Source of the DNA: Pseudisothecium myosuroides
Taxonomy: Eukaryota; Streptophyta; Bryopsida; Hypnales; Lembophyllaceae
Assembly (NCBI GenBank): GCA_951799445.1
Contig: OX637296.1
Span: 21,762,001 to 21,826,000, forward strand
Length of the DNA: 64,000 nt
Direction of reading: 5' to 3'
Below are positions 1-10,463 of this stretch, one piece after another (within the stretch, counting starts at the first letter, position 1; every line of letters begins with the position of its first letter). The notes beneath the pieces are model-generated. The model was given only the letters and a program-made list of their open reading frames with translations, searched no databases and was not told where the DNA came from. Made by a program: the position numbers and the translations under genes.

Positions 1-665
1 TTAAACTTTAGTGTCCTATTACAATGGTCAATTGATTTTCTATTTATAATTAGAAACAAAATTTTGATTACACCATATTTTTTTGCAATCAAATATACAC
101 TAGTAGAAAATACCACGTCCAAATCAACATCCTAATCAACTGGTTTAGGTTCAAATATCCAGTTGGTTAGGAGAGCTTGATTCGGACATGTTTAGCAGGT
201 TCCTGTTGATTTTTGCCACGTAAGATTACTTCCAAGTACCTTTGCCACGTTGGCAAGCCATAAAGGCTGTGACCTGGCAATTACTAACGTCAACATTTAC
301 AAGCCAGTGAAATTCTATTTTTGAAGTTATCTTCGCCTTTTTTGCTTTTGTTATTTTTGGTACGCTATTTTCAGTGCACAGTTCCGAAAATAAAAATCCA
401 GTTACATTATGGTAGGACATGTGTCATAGTTTTATTGCTCATGCATTGCAGGGGATATGTTGGACACCTGGCATATTCTTACAAGTTAATTTTTTCTGGT
501 TCCAAGCGAGGAAAACCCACTAGATACCATCACCGGAAATCGTTCATTTAGGATTCTGAGATGTCAATGCATAGAAGAATTCATAATCCCATTCATCTCA
601 TTTTTATAATGGAGAGTGTGCATACCGGCATCTTCTTGCGAATCATAGATGGACAAGGGACTCAT
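1..665. other. Intergenic DNA, no gene seen
   Basis: AT-rich sequence. The short open frames at 226-420 and 321-551 overlap on opposite strands, have no recognisable domain and no supporting splice structure, so they are treated as chance. Nothing else is visible. Confidence 0.6.
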
Positions 666-1006
666 CATTAGAGAAAATTTGGGGCCTCCGCAGGGCTGCT
701 CCACGGCCCTCCGAGGTACCTTGAAATTTGCTTTTTATTTGCTGAAAAATTCATTTTTTCCCTATTTCCATCCACCCTGAAACTACAGTGGCAGTGGCGT
801 GGGAACCAAGATTTACGAGTTTTTTATTTTTATTTTATTTTATTTTTTTAAATCTTAAAAAAAATATTATAAATAAAAATAAAAATAAAATTCACAAAAA
901 CTGATTGTTTCGGCGAGCAATCAGCTGGAGTAACAGACCAAGCTTTTTAATAGCTTGGTTTGTCACTCCGGAGCAGCCCTCCGGAGGGCTGAAAATTCCT
1001 CTAATG
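666..1006. mobile_element. CACTA-type foldback MITE, 341 bp
   Basis: The two ends are imperfect inverted repeats of about 40 bp. The left end begins CATTAGAGAAAATTT and the right end, read on the minus strand, begins CATTAGAGGAATTTT; both then run into a GC-rich GGGCTGCTCC block. A 3-bp direct repeat CAT flanks both ends (663-665 and 1007-1009), the duplication size made by CACTA/EnSpm transposases. There is no coding capacity. The interior is AT-rich with a small hairpin near 940-965. The superfamily is inferred from ends and duplication size only. Confidence 0.75.
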
Positions 1007-1009
1007 CAT

Positions 1010-2445
1010 ATTTGCTAAAATCAGAATTCCAACACAATGTAGGCAACTGAATTCTGCTGAACATCAGGAGCTCTTCCTGAACAATAGAGAATCACACGAT
1101 ATAACCACATACCAAAAATGACCAATGAAAATATCCTTTAGTTCTCCGTACCCAAAGCTTTTCAATAACTTCCATGTAGTCCACAAAAGTCAAAAAATCA
1201 ATTTCAACATGTGCGCTCTACACAATAACTGCTCAGTGTTTCGGCCCACTCCAAATTCACTTCCCAATTCCACTATTCCTTGACAACCCAGATCACTAGT
1301 CACCAACGTTTTTGTTTTGGACTGTAGCAGTCACCATGCGAGGAATACAGGGTGGTCCCTCCAAAATTACACCTCTCTAAATGAGCCATGACACTAGAAT
1401 CTGGCACTTAAACGCCCCCAAAAAACACCCTGCTAGTCACCCTTTTAAAAACAAACCTCCATAATGCAAGTAATCTCACTGTAAACTCTAAAACACCACC
1501 ATTTATGGACTATGTGGTCCAAAAAAAAGCAAATGTGTGTGGTTACTTGAACTCTAAGGTTTTGCCACTTCCACCGCACTTGAAATTGACCAACGATGTC
1601 GCTTCAACTCCTTCCACTAACTCCTGCAAAAACAAATTTATGTGTACGTCAGTCACTGCTCACATAGAATCTCAAAGATCGTCTGCACTTGAAACAAGGC
1701 CTACTGCTCTCTTGTCCTCTTGGACTCTAATTATCTCAAATGTGTCCTAATCTATCATAAAATAATGCAATAATTTTAGCCTTTCTTCAACTTCTTATTC
1801 AAATCAAGTGTGGTTGCACATGCATGATGTTGATTTTAATACTCGGGTTTGTTATCTAGGGTTTCTTACCAGCAGGCTAAAGTATGAAGCCCGAATCACA
1901 CTCCCGGTTACAAGGCTTGGAGCTCCACAAGACAACAAACTCAAACTGAGAGAATGAAAAGAGGAAAGCAGTGAAGAGGACCTAGAGTCCTAGATAGTAC
2001 CGAAGGATAAGGCTAGTGCGAGTGGAGGTTAAACCAGTCCTTCAAGATGCGTCGAGCTGAATCGGAAAGCTTCCCTTTCTTCAGTTCTTGCGCACCTGAT
2101 TGAACTCCACCTTCAGAATCCCGATGTGTTGACCTTATTTCTGCTTGAGTGCTTTCTTGAGCTCTTCCTTCGAGGCGTTGATGATGCTTCTGTGGATGTA
2201 TGTCGCCCATCACTTTCTCTCTTTCCTTCTCTAAACTATTTAATTGTCATTTTTAAGATACCTGAAACATTGCAGGCTTCCAGTCCACAACATTTGAAGT
2301 GGACTCCATTCCTCCTCACTGACAACTGAATGGGAAAACAAATCGACCTGATTCCACGTACAAGATACTAGGAAATTGATAGACTAACTCCACCGTAGTA
2401 ACAGACTCACAGCACATTGGCGTTCACTTCTAAAGGGAAGAGTGT
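1010..2445. other. Intergenic DNA, no gene supported
   Basis: Moderately AT-rich. The open frames at 1505-1750, 2013-2213 (-) and 2126-2329 (+) overlap or lack any family signature. The stretch 1850-2340 is closer to genic base composition than its surroundings but shows no recognisable exon. Nothing can be named here. Confidence 0.5.
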
Positions 2446-4160
2446 GAGCTCCCAATTTGTCACTTGGGACTCGTAGAATTATTTTTCTGGAAATTTGCAA
2501 TTTAAAGTTGATAAAAGTATACAAAAATCCATAAAAAGAGTGTAGAACCGGAATAGGGTTGTGTCATACCCATTATAGTATTTGGTCTAGATTTGTGTTT
2601 TTACTTAGAATCCCCCAAACCTTGCCTAAAAATGGTATAAAAATAACGAAAAGGTTAGATTTAGAGGATTCGAGTCACACAGCCCCAAAAGGGCTGAATC
2701 CCACCATGAATGTGGCAATTCATGGCTAGGTCGGTCCGAAGGATCCACAGCGAGGCCACTAGGTCGGGTCCTAGAGTTAGATTTAGAATTCCCCATTAGA
2801 TCGACGAATTCCCAAAGTCCCGATTGTTAGCATGCAGGAGCCACTCACGCAAGACCGGGCCCGTGGAGGAATCTACGGCCCAAGGATGGTGTTCTAGGGT
2901 GAATCCCATGCCAGGAGTCCAACGGCGAAATCGGTTCGCCAAGATTCCTCCACCTGCAGAAGATTCCCGCACCGTCGCTAATTCAAGGAGATGTCCAGTT
3001 TAAATCTCCATTGACCAATCGTGCCAGGTACGGAAACACACCCGCACGTCTTTCATGCGACTCCCTGAGAGGTCACGTGAAAAATCCCGGCATCTTCCGA
3101 CTTGCAGAAGAACCTTTTTCTGGGTGGTCAACCCTCCTAACCTCCAACGGGAATTTCATGGAAATTAACCAGGTTACAATAAAATCTCACTAAAAATTAG
3201 AATAGCTTGTTTTATGTTAATAATGCGCTCCGTGAAGTTTCACAACATTCCGATAGCGGCAAGTACCCGAACCGGCGAGATTCCTCGGGAATTAACCACG
3301 TGGCGAGGTCCCCGCCACGTTGACCGGCATTCCGGGACCATACAATGGCGAAACGAAGTCAACCAAAAGTCCTTCCCGACTCTCTCGCACCTACCGGAGA
3401 CCCTAGGCTATTCACATTTCTCAAAATAGGAGACCCCCAAGATCTAGGATTTTACCACGATTTGGTTTTTAAACTAAATTAGCCTACGATGGGTTTTTGG
3501 CCTCGGTACGGGGGGTACAGGGGTTTAGAACTAAACACGGCGTTCTGGATCCAACGGCGCAATCCGTTCGGCGATTGGAGCTAATCTCCCAAAGTTAGGA
3601 TGTTGGTCCAGCATAGATGGTAGAAGTAGAAATTTAGGATGTAGGATGAAAATCTTTGAGGATGAGGATGAAAATCCCCGTTGATAAGGTTACCTTAGAA
3701 CTCTAGAGGGAGGGGTGAGCCCTTGAAAACCTATATAAGGGCCCCATTTCTCTCTCTAGAACACCCCCAATTCTTGTTTTGGGTCCGTGGGTCCAAGTTA
3801 TTTTGGATATTTTGGCGTTTCAAGCCAAAAACCTCTACGGTGTTTTCGGAGCACTTTTGGCTCCATTGTTGCTTATTTTCAAGCTTTGAAGGTCCTTGGG
3901 GGTCCTTCTACCTTGCTTTGTGTACTCTTTTGTGCAGTTTTTTTGTACTTTGTTGTAAGTGGAGAGCCTCTCTCTCTCTCTTGTACGTGTTGTGATCTAA
4001 CTTGCGAAGTTAAGAGTCTTTTGTTTTGTATCTTGCACTAATCCTACAGTCACCCCCCACCGTACCTTGGCGATGCCGCTTTGGGGGGCCTTTAGCATGT
4101 GAGCGTTGAGTTGCCACGTGATCTAACTTGCCAGTTTTTTCCCTTTGTAGTTTTTCTTAC
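2446..4160 (+). mobile_element. Possible LTR-like promoter region of a retroelement relic
   Basis: The region starts with TGTGAGCTCCC, a possible TG start of a long terminal repeat. It is more GC-rich than its flanks and carries a good TATA box (TATATAAGG, 3733-3741) about 25-30 bp before a pyrimidine-rich tract, as in the U3/R boundary of plant LTRs. No second copy, primer-binding site or gag/pol frame was found, so only a solo or non-autonomous relic could be claimed. An ordinary promoter of an unrecognised non-coding transcript is the alternative. Confidence 0.3.
3733..3741 (+). promoter_or_regulatory. TATA-box-like motif
   Basis: TATATAAGG is followed by a C/T-rich leader (CCCCATTTCTCTCTC). 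The position and context match a core promoter, but no coding sequence follows within several hundred bases. Confidence 0.45.
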
Positions 4161-4163
4161 ACC

Positions 4164-4540
4164 CTCTTCTAATCTTCTCCTTGTTGAGTGGACCCCCCTC
4201 CGGGACGGCGAAGCTTTGGACCTCTTTATACATGTTTTGTGAAGTTTTCTTCAAACCCTCTTCTAATCTTCTACTTGTTGAGTGGACCCCCCTCCGGGAC
4301 GGCGAAGCTTTGACCCTGTGTGTATGTTTTTTCCTTTAAAAGTTTAGTCTTCCCTCTTCTAAAGTCTCTCTTCTTGTGTGGACCCCCCTTGGAAGCGGCG
4401 AAGCTTTGAACTAGTGACAAGGTAGAAGTCCTAAAGCGTGTGTTAAAAGTGTAGACGGCGGAGCTTTGAACCCCCGGGGTGTCAAAAAGTCCTAAAGTTG
4501 GTGTTAAAACCAATTTGACGGCAAAGCTTTGCACCTACCC
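4164..4540 (+). repeat. Diverging ~94-bp tandem repeat, about 5 copies
   Basis: The block GTTGAGTGGACCCCCCTCC followed by GGGACGGCGAAGCTTTG occurs at 4183 and again at 4277, a 94-bp period. More degenerate copies of the GACGGCGAAGCTTTG core lie near 4394, 4454 and 4516. The first two copies are nearly identical and the others decay rightward. Confidence 0.85.
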
Positions 4541-4716
4541 CGTGTTTAGTTCCAAAGTCTAGTTTCCAAGACCTTTGTGGAAACCTCCAGAGTTTAGCTT
4601 CCAAGATATGTAGGTTCCTCTGCATTTGTCTAGTGTAGTGTCTTCCAAAGTTTTATTTAGTTTAATTGTCTCCAATGTCTTAGTAAGTTTAGTACCCCCG
4701 AAGGTTTATCCCCCCC

Positions 4717-4945
4717 TAGCCTTAGCAAAAATCCAGTCTTAAATTAGCCTTAGCAAAAAATCCAGTCTTTTTAGCCTAGCCGGAAATCCTAAAATAGCCT
4801 TAGCAAAAAACCCAGTCTTAAATTAGCCTTAGCAAAAATCCAGTCTTAAAATAGCCTTGCAAAAAATCCTAAAATAGCCTTAGCAAAAAATCTAGTCTTA
4901 GATAGCCTTAGCAAAAAATTCAATCTTTTTAGCCTAGCCGGAGCC
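4717..4945 (+). repeat. Short tandem array, AGCCTTAGCAAAAAATCC unit
   Basis: About eight copies of a 24-30-bp unit built from AGCCTTAGCAAAAAATCC plus AGTCTTAAAAT, with variable spacing. It continues directly into the next array and has no coding signal. Confidence 0.85.
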
Positions 4946-5050
4946 AGCCAGCAGCAGCAACATCGGAGCCAGCCAGCAGCAACAACATCGGAGCCAGCCA
5001 GCGGCAGCAACATCGGGAGCCAGCAGCAGCAACAACATCGGGAGCCAGCC
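4936..5050 (+). repeat. Minisatellite, GGAGCCAGCCAGCAGCAGC unit
   Basis: Four to five copies of a ~23-27-bp GC-rich unit ending CAACATC. Its minus-strand translation (4846-5052) is rich in Cys and Leu only because of the repeat, so no gene is called. Confidence 0.85.
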
Positions 5051-5980
5051 AAACAAAAAAAAACATTTAAAAAATTAATTAATTAAATTAAATTCTGACC
5101 AGCCCCCAGCCAGCCAGCCGGGAGACCGGTGGGCAGGCTCGGTGGTCCAGCACCCTCCTCAGCATGGTTGCTCTTTTTTGAACTCAATTTTTTTTGGTCT
5201 TTTGGGTTCTGGTTTTTTGGGTTCTCTCAAACTAACGCAAAAATCAGACCTAAAACACAACAAAGATGTGGGACTAACCTATTACTAGCTAGGGAAGGAG
5301 TAGGATTAGGGTCTAACCCAAAAAGGGAGAAGGGAGAAAAGAGCGGAGCACCACCGTACCTGCACACAAAATTGTTCCACCACTCACACCTACACACAAT
5401 GGAAGGAAATTAGGGGGGAGGAGGTGTTATAGAAGTGGAGAGGAGAGAGACGATAAATAGTGCCTAGCTAGGAGATTAGGTAGGAAATCTAGAAGAACTC
5501 CTTGCAACCGTTGGGAGGAGGATTAGGATGACACAAAGCAAAGTTGCGTAAGAGGGTAGGAGGCTCAATTAAAACTTCACGAAGTTTGAGACTAGAAGCG
5601 TAAGACCACCATCACCACGGTTGGTGGAATAGTTCAAGAGTAGAAGGAGAGGAGGAGAGAAAGAAAAGGAGAAGGAAATGGGGGGAAAGGGTTAGAACAT
5701 CATACGTGTAACGTTTCCTTTTACAAATTAAGCCGTGGGCCTTGGAAAAAAAATAAAATAAATAAATAAAAACCGTAACGCAAAAATAAAAGAAGACAAT
5801 CACGAGTGGCCACCATGGAGCACGAGGATGCGCATGTGGACGGGGATGACGTCATTTCCGACACCAGCAGTAACGAGGTGGGTCATTAAACTAATCCTAG
5901 TCGTTTCTCCCTAATTAGCATTTGTTTTCCTAATCAGCCCTTAGAGCGTGATTAGCATCCGAGATTAGTGTAAATTAGAA
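5051..5980. other. Non-coding stretch with simple-sequence tracts
   Basis: Contains an AATTAATTAAATT tract, a T-rich tract and GA-rich stretches. The open frames at 5129-5413 (+) and 5612-5803 (-) have biased composition and no domain. It may be the interior of the retroelement relic suspected to the left, but nothing proves this. Confidence 0.4.
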
Positions 5981-7040
5981 GTTTAGATTCAAAAGTTGAT
6001 AGATTAGGAATAGAGGTTTCCGAAAACATCTTATAATTAAGATTTGACCGTAAACTGACCGCGTTAGGCTAAGTTAAGCGGTAGGGGGTAGAACGGGGGA
6101 ATTTTAATTAAAATTGAACCACAAGAAACAATGGACGGGAATTAGGATTAGATTAGAGGGAGGATTTAGGATTAAAATTAAAGATCAAATAGCAAGTTAA
6201 AAACCTAGGATTAAATTAAGATTTTAATTAGGGAAGTTAAAATTCAAAGGTCGAAAGTTGGAGTTAACTTTGGGAAGTAAAAAGTAGAGTAGGAAATAGA
6301 GGTCAAAAGTAGAATCCACTTAGGAAGTAGATTGTTGAGTTAAAAATAGAGTTAAAATTAGAAGTCAAAGCCCTAGAGTTAAAAGTTGGAATTAAATTTA
6401 AGAGGATAACATTTAGAGCTAATCTAGGATTAAAACGATAGGATTAAATTTGGAAGTAGAAGTCAAAAGTCAAAAGTCAAAAGTTTAGATTAAATTAAAA
6501 GGTTAAATTTTAGTCAATTGGGGAGTAAAAAGTGAGAGTGAAAAGCTAAAAGTAGAAGTTAAAAGTTAGAAGTAGAAGTAAAATTTTAGAGTTAGTAGAA
6601 AAATCTAGAGTCAAAGTGAAAACGTAGAGTCAAACCTAGAGGTTAAAATTGGGGATTAATTTTAGAAGTAAAAATTTAGAGTTAAAAGTCAAAAACCTAG
6701 AGTTAAATTAGGAGTAAAAATCTACAATAAAAAGTGAAAAGTTAGAGTTAACTTTAGAGGGTAAATCTTAGAGTAGTTTAGAAATAATGACATAGAATTA
6801 GAAGTGAAACTTAGAATTACCCTAGAAGGTTAAAACTTGGAAGTTAGGAGTCGAAGTTGATTTAGAAGTAAAAACCTAGAGTTAAAAGTCAAAACCGTTG
6901 AGCTGAATTTAGAAGGGGTAAATTTAGAATAGAATAGAGAGTAAAAATCTAGAGTTTCATTTAGAGGTTGAAGATTAGAGTAAGGGTCGAACTTTAGAGT
7001 TAGTCTTTGGAAGTAGAACTTCTAAGTGGAGTCTTAGAAA
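5980..7040 (+). repeat. C-poor low-complexity array with TTAGAGTTAAAAGT-like words
   Basis: About 1 kb in which the plus strand is strongly depleted in C and dominated by the words TAGAGTTAAAA, AAAAGTCAAAAGT and GGATTAGGATTAAA. Spacing is irregular and no clean period is seen. Some words resemble degenerate plant telomere repeat (TTTAGGG), but no intact run of that heptamer occurs. It has no open frame of note. Confidence 0.7.
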
Positions 7041-9385
7041 CCCACGATAGTCTTAGAGGTTCATGGAAGGAACATAGGGGTTCCCCTTTTTACGTAGTCA
7101 GGGACGTTAGAAATGACGCCAACTACCCAGTCTACCCTCGACATAGGATAGATAGTTAGGGAGTTAGAATTTCACCATCACCCTGAACATCGCAGTTAAC
7201 TTGTGAGTTACTACATGCATTACTAATTATTCGCTGCCATCCACGACCCTTAGGAAACGTTAGCAAAAAAGATCCATTGCTTGGAAGGCACAGTGGACCG
7301 CGCTCACAACACCCCCATATATTAAAAAAGTGGATAAAGGCATAGAACCTGGTCGGTGTTCGCTCTATTACCAAGGGTGGGTAATCTAGCGCCCACAAAG
7401 AGCAATACTTTCGGCTGCATTTCCGTCATGCCATCGTAGAAACTTATAGAAGGATATGTACAAAAATGAGTTAGCAAACAAGCTGGGGACAACTCACTAG
7501 GAAAGCAAAACCAATAGAAAGATGTCAGGAATCCCGTTTATAGCATCGCATGGTTGGAAACTGGTCCAAAACAGGGATTGCGGAAAAGAAGCCCCTCATT
7601 TTTGTTGACAGGCCACAATTCTCCAAGAATTAGTAGGAATTTCATTAAGAACCTACACCTAGAATATTGTGCCTTGTGGTCCACCATGCAAGACAATCAT
7701 AATTAGGTAGCAATATTTTTGACTCGACACTCTCCTTTTTGACTCAACAATACAGTACATGAATTATTGTTCTCGTGTAGCATCGATACAAAGTTTGCAA
7801 CCTAGATTTGAGAAATGTGCGGTATTTTTTTTACACAAATGAAAAAAAATTTCATTGCAAAGAAATGTGCAGTATTATCCATTATGAGTTCTGTAGACAA
7901 AGGATGGCAACAATTTGCAGAACTAAAGATGGCAGTTCACAAAGAGTTTCACAAACCAGACACGTGTCTGTAGTAAGAGTGGAGGAAGTCATAATCACTT
8001 TGTGGGTCGTTGCAAGAAACACCGTCAGTTTTTGTTCCACTTCGGTGTTTTTGGCTAGTACTCCCAGTACTATGAGCTTTTTGCATATTAATTTTTAAAA
8101 ATTAAATAAAATAAGGATAATTAGTATAGTACTATAAATAGCATATCACCAAAATTTCAGACCTAAAAAAAATCTGAGTCAAAAGTTATTCACAAAAGAA
8201 AAAAGCTGAAAATTTGAAGAAAATACATACTCTGACGTTTAAATTTGTAAAAAATAGGAAAAACCATTTTCAAAGAAACTAAAAATAGGCCATTTGGGAA
8301 GACTTTATAATGAAGAGATTTGAATAAAAAAAGTTATCTTGAAACCATCTTTATTGTTCAGAACTGCGCGCGCAAGGGAGCCCTCTTTGCAAGGACGTGG
8401 AGGACATAAAATAAATTATTTTTTAATGCCCCTTGGTAGAAACATGAGTTCCTACTATGAAAATAGATCATAGAAATTTCATCTCTAAATCATTAAATTT
8501 GGGGACTCCATAGTACTCAAAACCCCTAAAACGCAAAACGTGACATATTAGTTTAATTGATTTTTAAATATAAGATGATTTTTTTTAATTTCTGAAAAAT
8601 ATGAGATATAAATACACTGAAGATATACATCTCAAATAAAAATCTCAAATTCATGCGAGTTATTGCAAAAGAAAGATTCGAAACTACATTTGTGACACAT
8701 AGCTAGTACCGGTGTTTCTTGCAATGACCCTTGTATCCCATGTCAACGACCTTCCAATTTTTGTTCATAATTTAATGGAATCCCAGGCTTAGTTCCACCT
8801 GTTCTATAGGCTATAGTAAGTTTCAGTTCTTTCAATTTCTTTATAAATGCTGTGGAAGCTGTTTTTGTCATTAAGGGGAAGGTGACTTGAAATTTCAGTA
8901 CCGTATGTCTAAATTCAGGTAGCTTTGGTCCAGGATCGCTGCATGAATGTTTCATTTATTGGAATATGAAGTCCAAAAATCATGTTGGTGACTCGCTACT
9001 TGCCACATTTGCATTCCACATATTCTAAAAACGCTGAGAAGCCCAGGGTGTTGATTCGGGATGTTGTGATATGCCAAATCAAGAGAGCAAATTTGAAATA
9101 TTGCCGAATCAACAAAAATTTGTAGGTTCTCTATCGATTAGGGTAGGACATTCTAGTAGTAATACAAATACAATAAAAAAATTACAATCTTTAAGCATAT
9201 ATTGTATTTGATATGAATTTGTTCTTCTAGTTTCAAAAATTCATGGTAATTTCAAATTTCAAAAAATTAAAGATCAATAATTATTAAAATAAATATGAGG
9301 TTATATATTCGAAAGTAAAATAAAATAAATTAAATTCATATTGAAAAAAAAGTTGAAAAATACAAAGGAAATATTATAAGTACAA
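7041..9385. other. Intergenic DNA, no gene supported
   Basis: Mixed composition, becoming very AT-rich after 8090. Frames at 7156-7398 (-), 7808-8098 (+) and 8743-8955 (-) show no recognisable family and no splice-consistent neighbours. Confidence 0.5.
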
Positions 9386-9388
9386 TAT

Positions 9389-9610
9389 CACTACAAGAGA
9401 AAGGGGTGTTTTAAGTGAGTTTTTAAGTAGTGTCCTAGACACATGATTTTAAGTAATGACCTCTAAGGAGATTTTTTAGCAAAATTTGACTTAAAACACA
9501 TGTTTTTAAGTCAAATTTTGCTAAAAATCTCCTTAAAGGCCATTACTTAAAATCATGTGTCTAGGACTATACTTAAAAACTCACTTAAAATACCCCTTTC
9601 TCTTGTAGTG
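9389..9610. mobile_element. Near-perfect palindromic CACTA-type MITE, 222 bp
   Basis: Starts CACTACAAGAGAAAGG and ends with the reverse complement CCTTTCTCTTGTAGTG. The two arms, each about 105 bp, are almost perfectly complementary around a centre near 9500. A TAT duplication lies on both sides (9386-9388 and 9611-9613). CACTACAAGA termini with 3-bp duplications are the hallmark of plant CACTA/EnSpm elements. It has no coding capacity. A transcript across it would fold into a long hairpin. Confidence 0.9.
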
Positions 9611-9613
9611 TAT

Positions 9614-10238
9614 GCACAATTAAAATGGAAAATAGAGAATGATCTACAAAATGACTCTAATTTCATAAAATATAAAACTTGCATGTATGAAATTGTCAAA
9701 ATTAATAATGTCATTTTTAGAATACTATATTATTCAATCTCTAATATCATTTCAGTGTTGAACAATATAATATTACAAAAAAATGTCATTCCATATTGTC
9801 CCATTACTCAAATATCTTTTGCTTTTGTTCAAGTCCTCATAGCCTTGCAAGTTAAATCTTTCACTATTTGTTCTCTAATCCTAATCCAATGATTTTGTTG
9901 ACAAATGGTGTATCAAAGCTCTCAATTTCCTTTTGACCTCATCAATTGTAGCAGAAAACTAGTAGCAGTTGGGACCACTCTCTAGAAGGAGGAGGTGGCA
10001 CCACTTGTGTAGGAAGAGAAGGAGGATGAAGGAGGAGTAGGAATAAATTCCTATTATACAGAATAGAAAAAATAGGATTTGGGACAATACAAATTAGTAG
10101 AGCAATTTTGTAGATAGTCTTATTGTGAAACCATAAATTTTGTGGATGTATCGTGATCTGGTGCAATATCCAACAGTTGCATCATCCATCCAATCTTGTA
10201 TAGAAACACTCAATGTACTCCAATTGAAGTTGTGCATA
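9614..10238. other. Short intergenic gap between two MITEs
   Basis: AT-rich. The open frames at 9557-9892 (+) and 9942-10166 (-) are unsupported; the first begins inside the adjacent MITE. Confidence 0.5.
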
Positions 10239-10241
10239 CTA

Positions 10242-10460
10242 CACTAGATAAAAAAACTGCATTTTAGATGACAAGCCATAATTATTTTAAATGGATTTTA
10301 GATAATGTCCAATGCAAGAAACCTATGTTTTTATGTCAATATTGATGTTACATCGGACATTTTTGTTAACATAAAAACATGGGTTTGTTGCATTCAACAT
10401 CACCTAAATCCGTTTGAAGAAATTAGGACTTGTCACCTAAAATGTGGATTTCTTATAGTA
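10242..10460. mobile_element. CACTA-type MITE, 219 bp, older copy of the 49-kb family
   Basis: The left end CACTAGATAAAAAAACTGC and the right end TTTCTTATAGTA are degenerate inverted repeats that continue into TTTTAGRTGACAAG on each arm. The flanking 3-bp duplication is CTA (10239-10241 and 10461-10463). The internal word TTGATGTTACATCGGAC also occurs, slightly changed, in the element at 49028-49296, so the two belong to one family. The last base of the right end has mutated from G to A. Confidence 0.75.
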
Positions 10461-10463
10461 CTA

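Noticed and set aside
4846..5052. Cys-rich small protein on the minus strand
   Set aside because: Its composition follows the GGAGCC/CAGCAG minisatellite; no independent coding signal.
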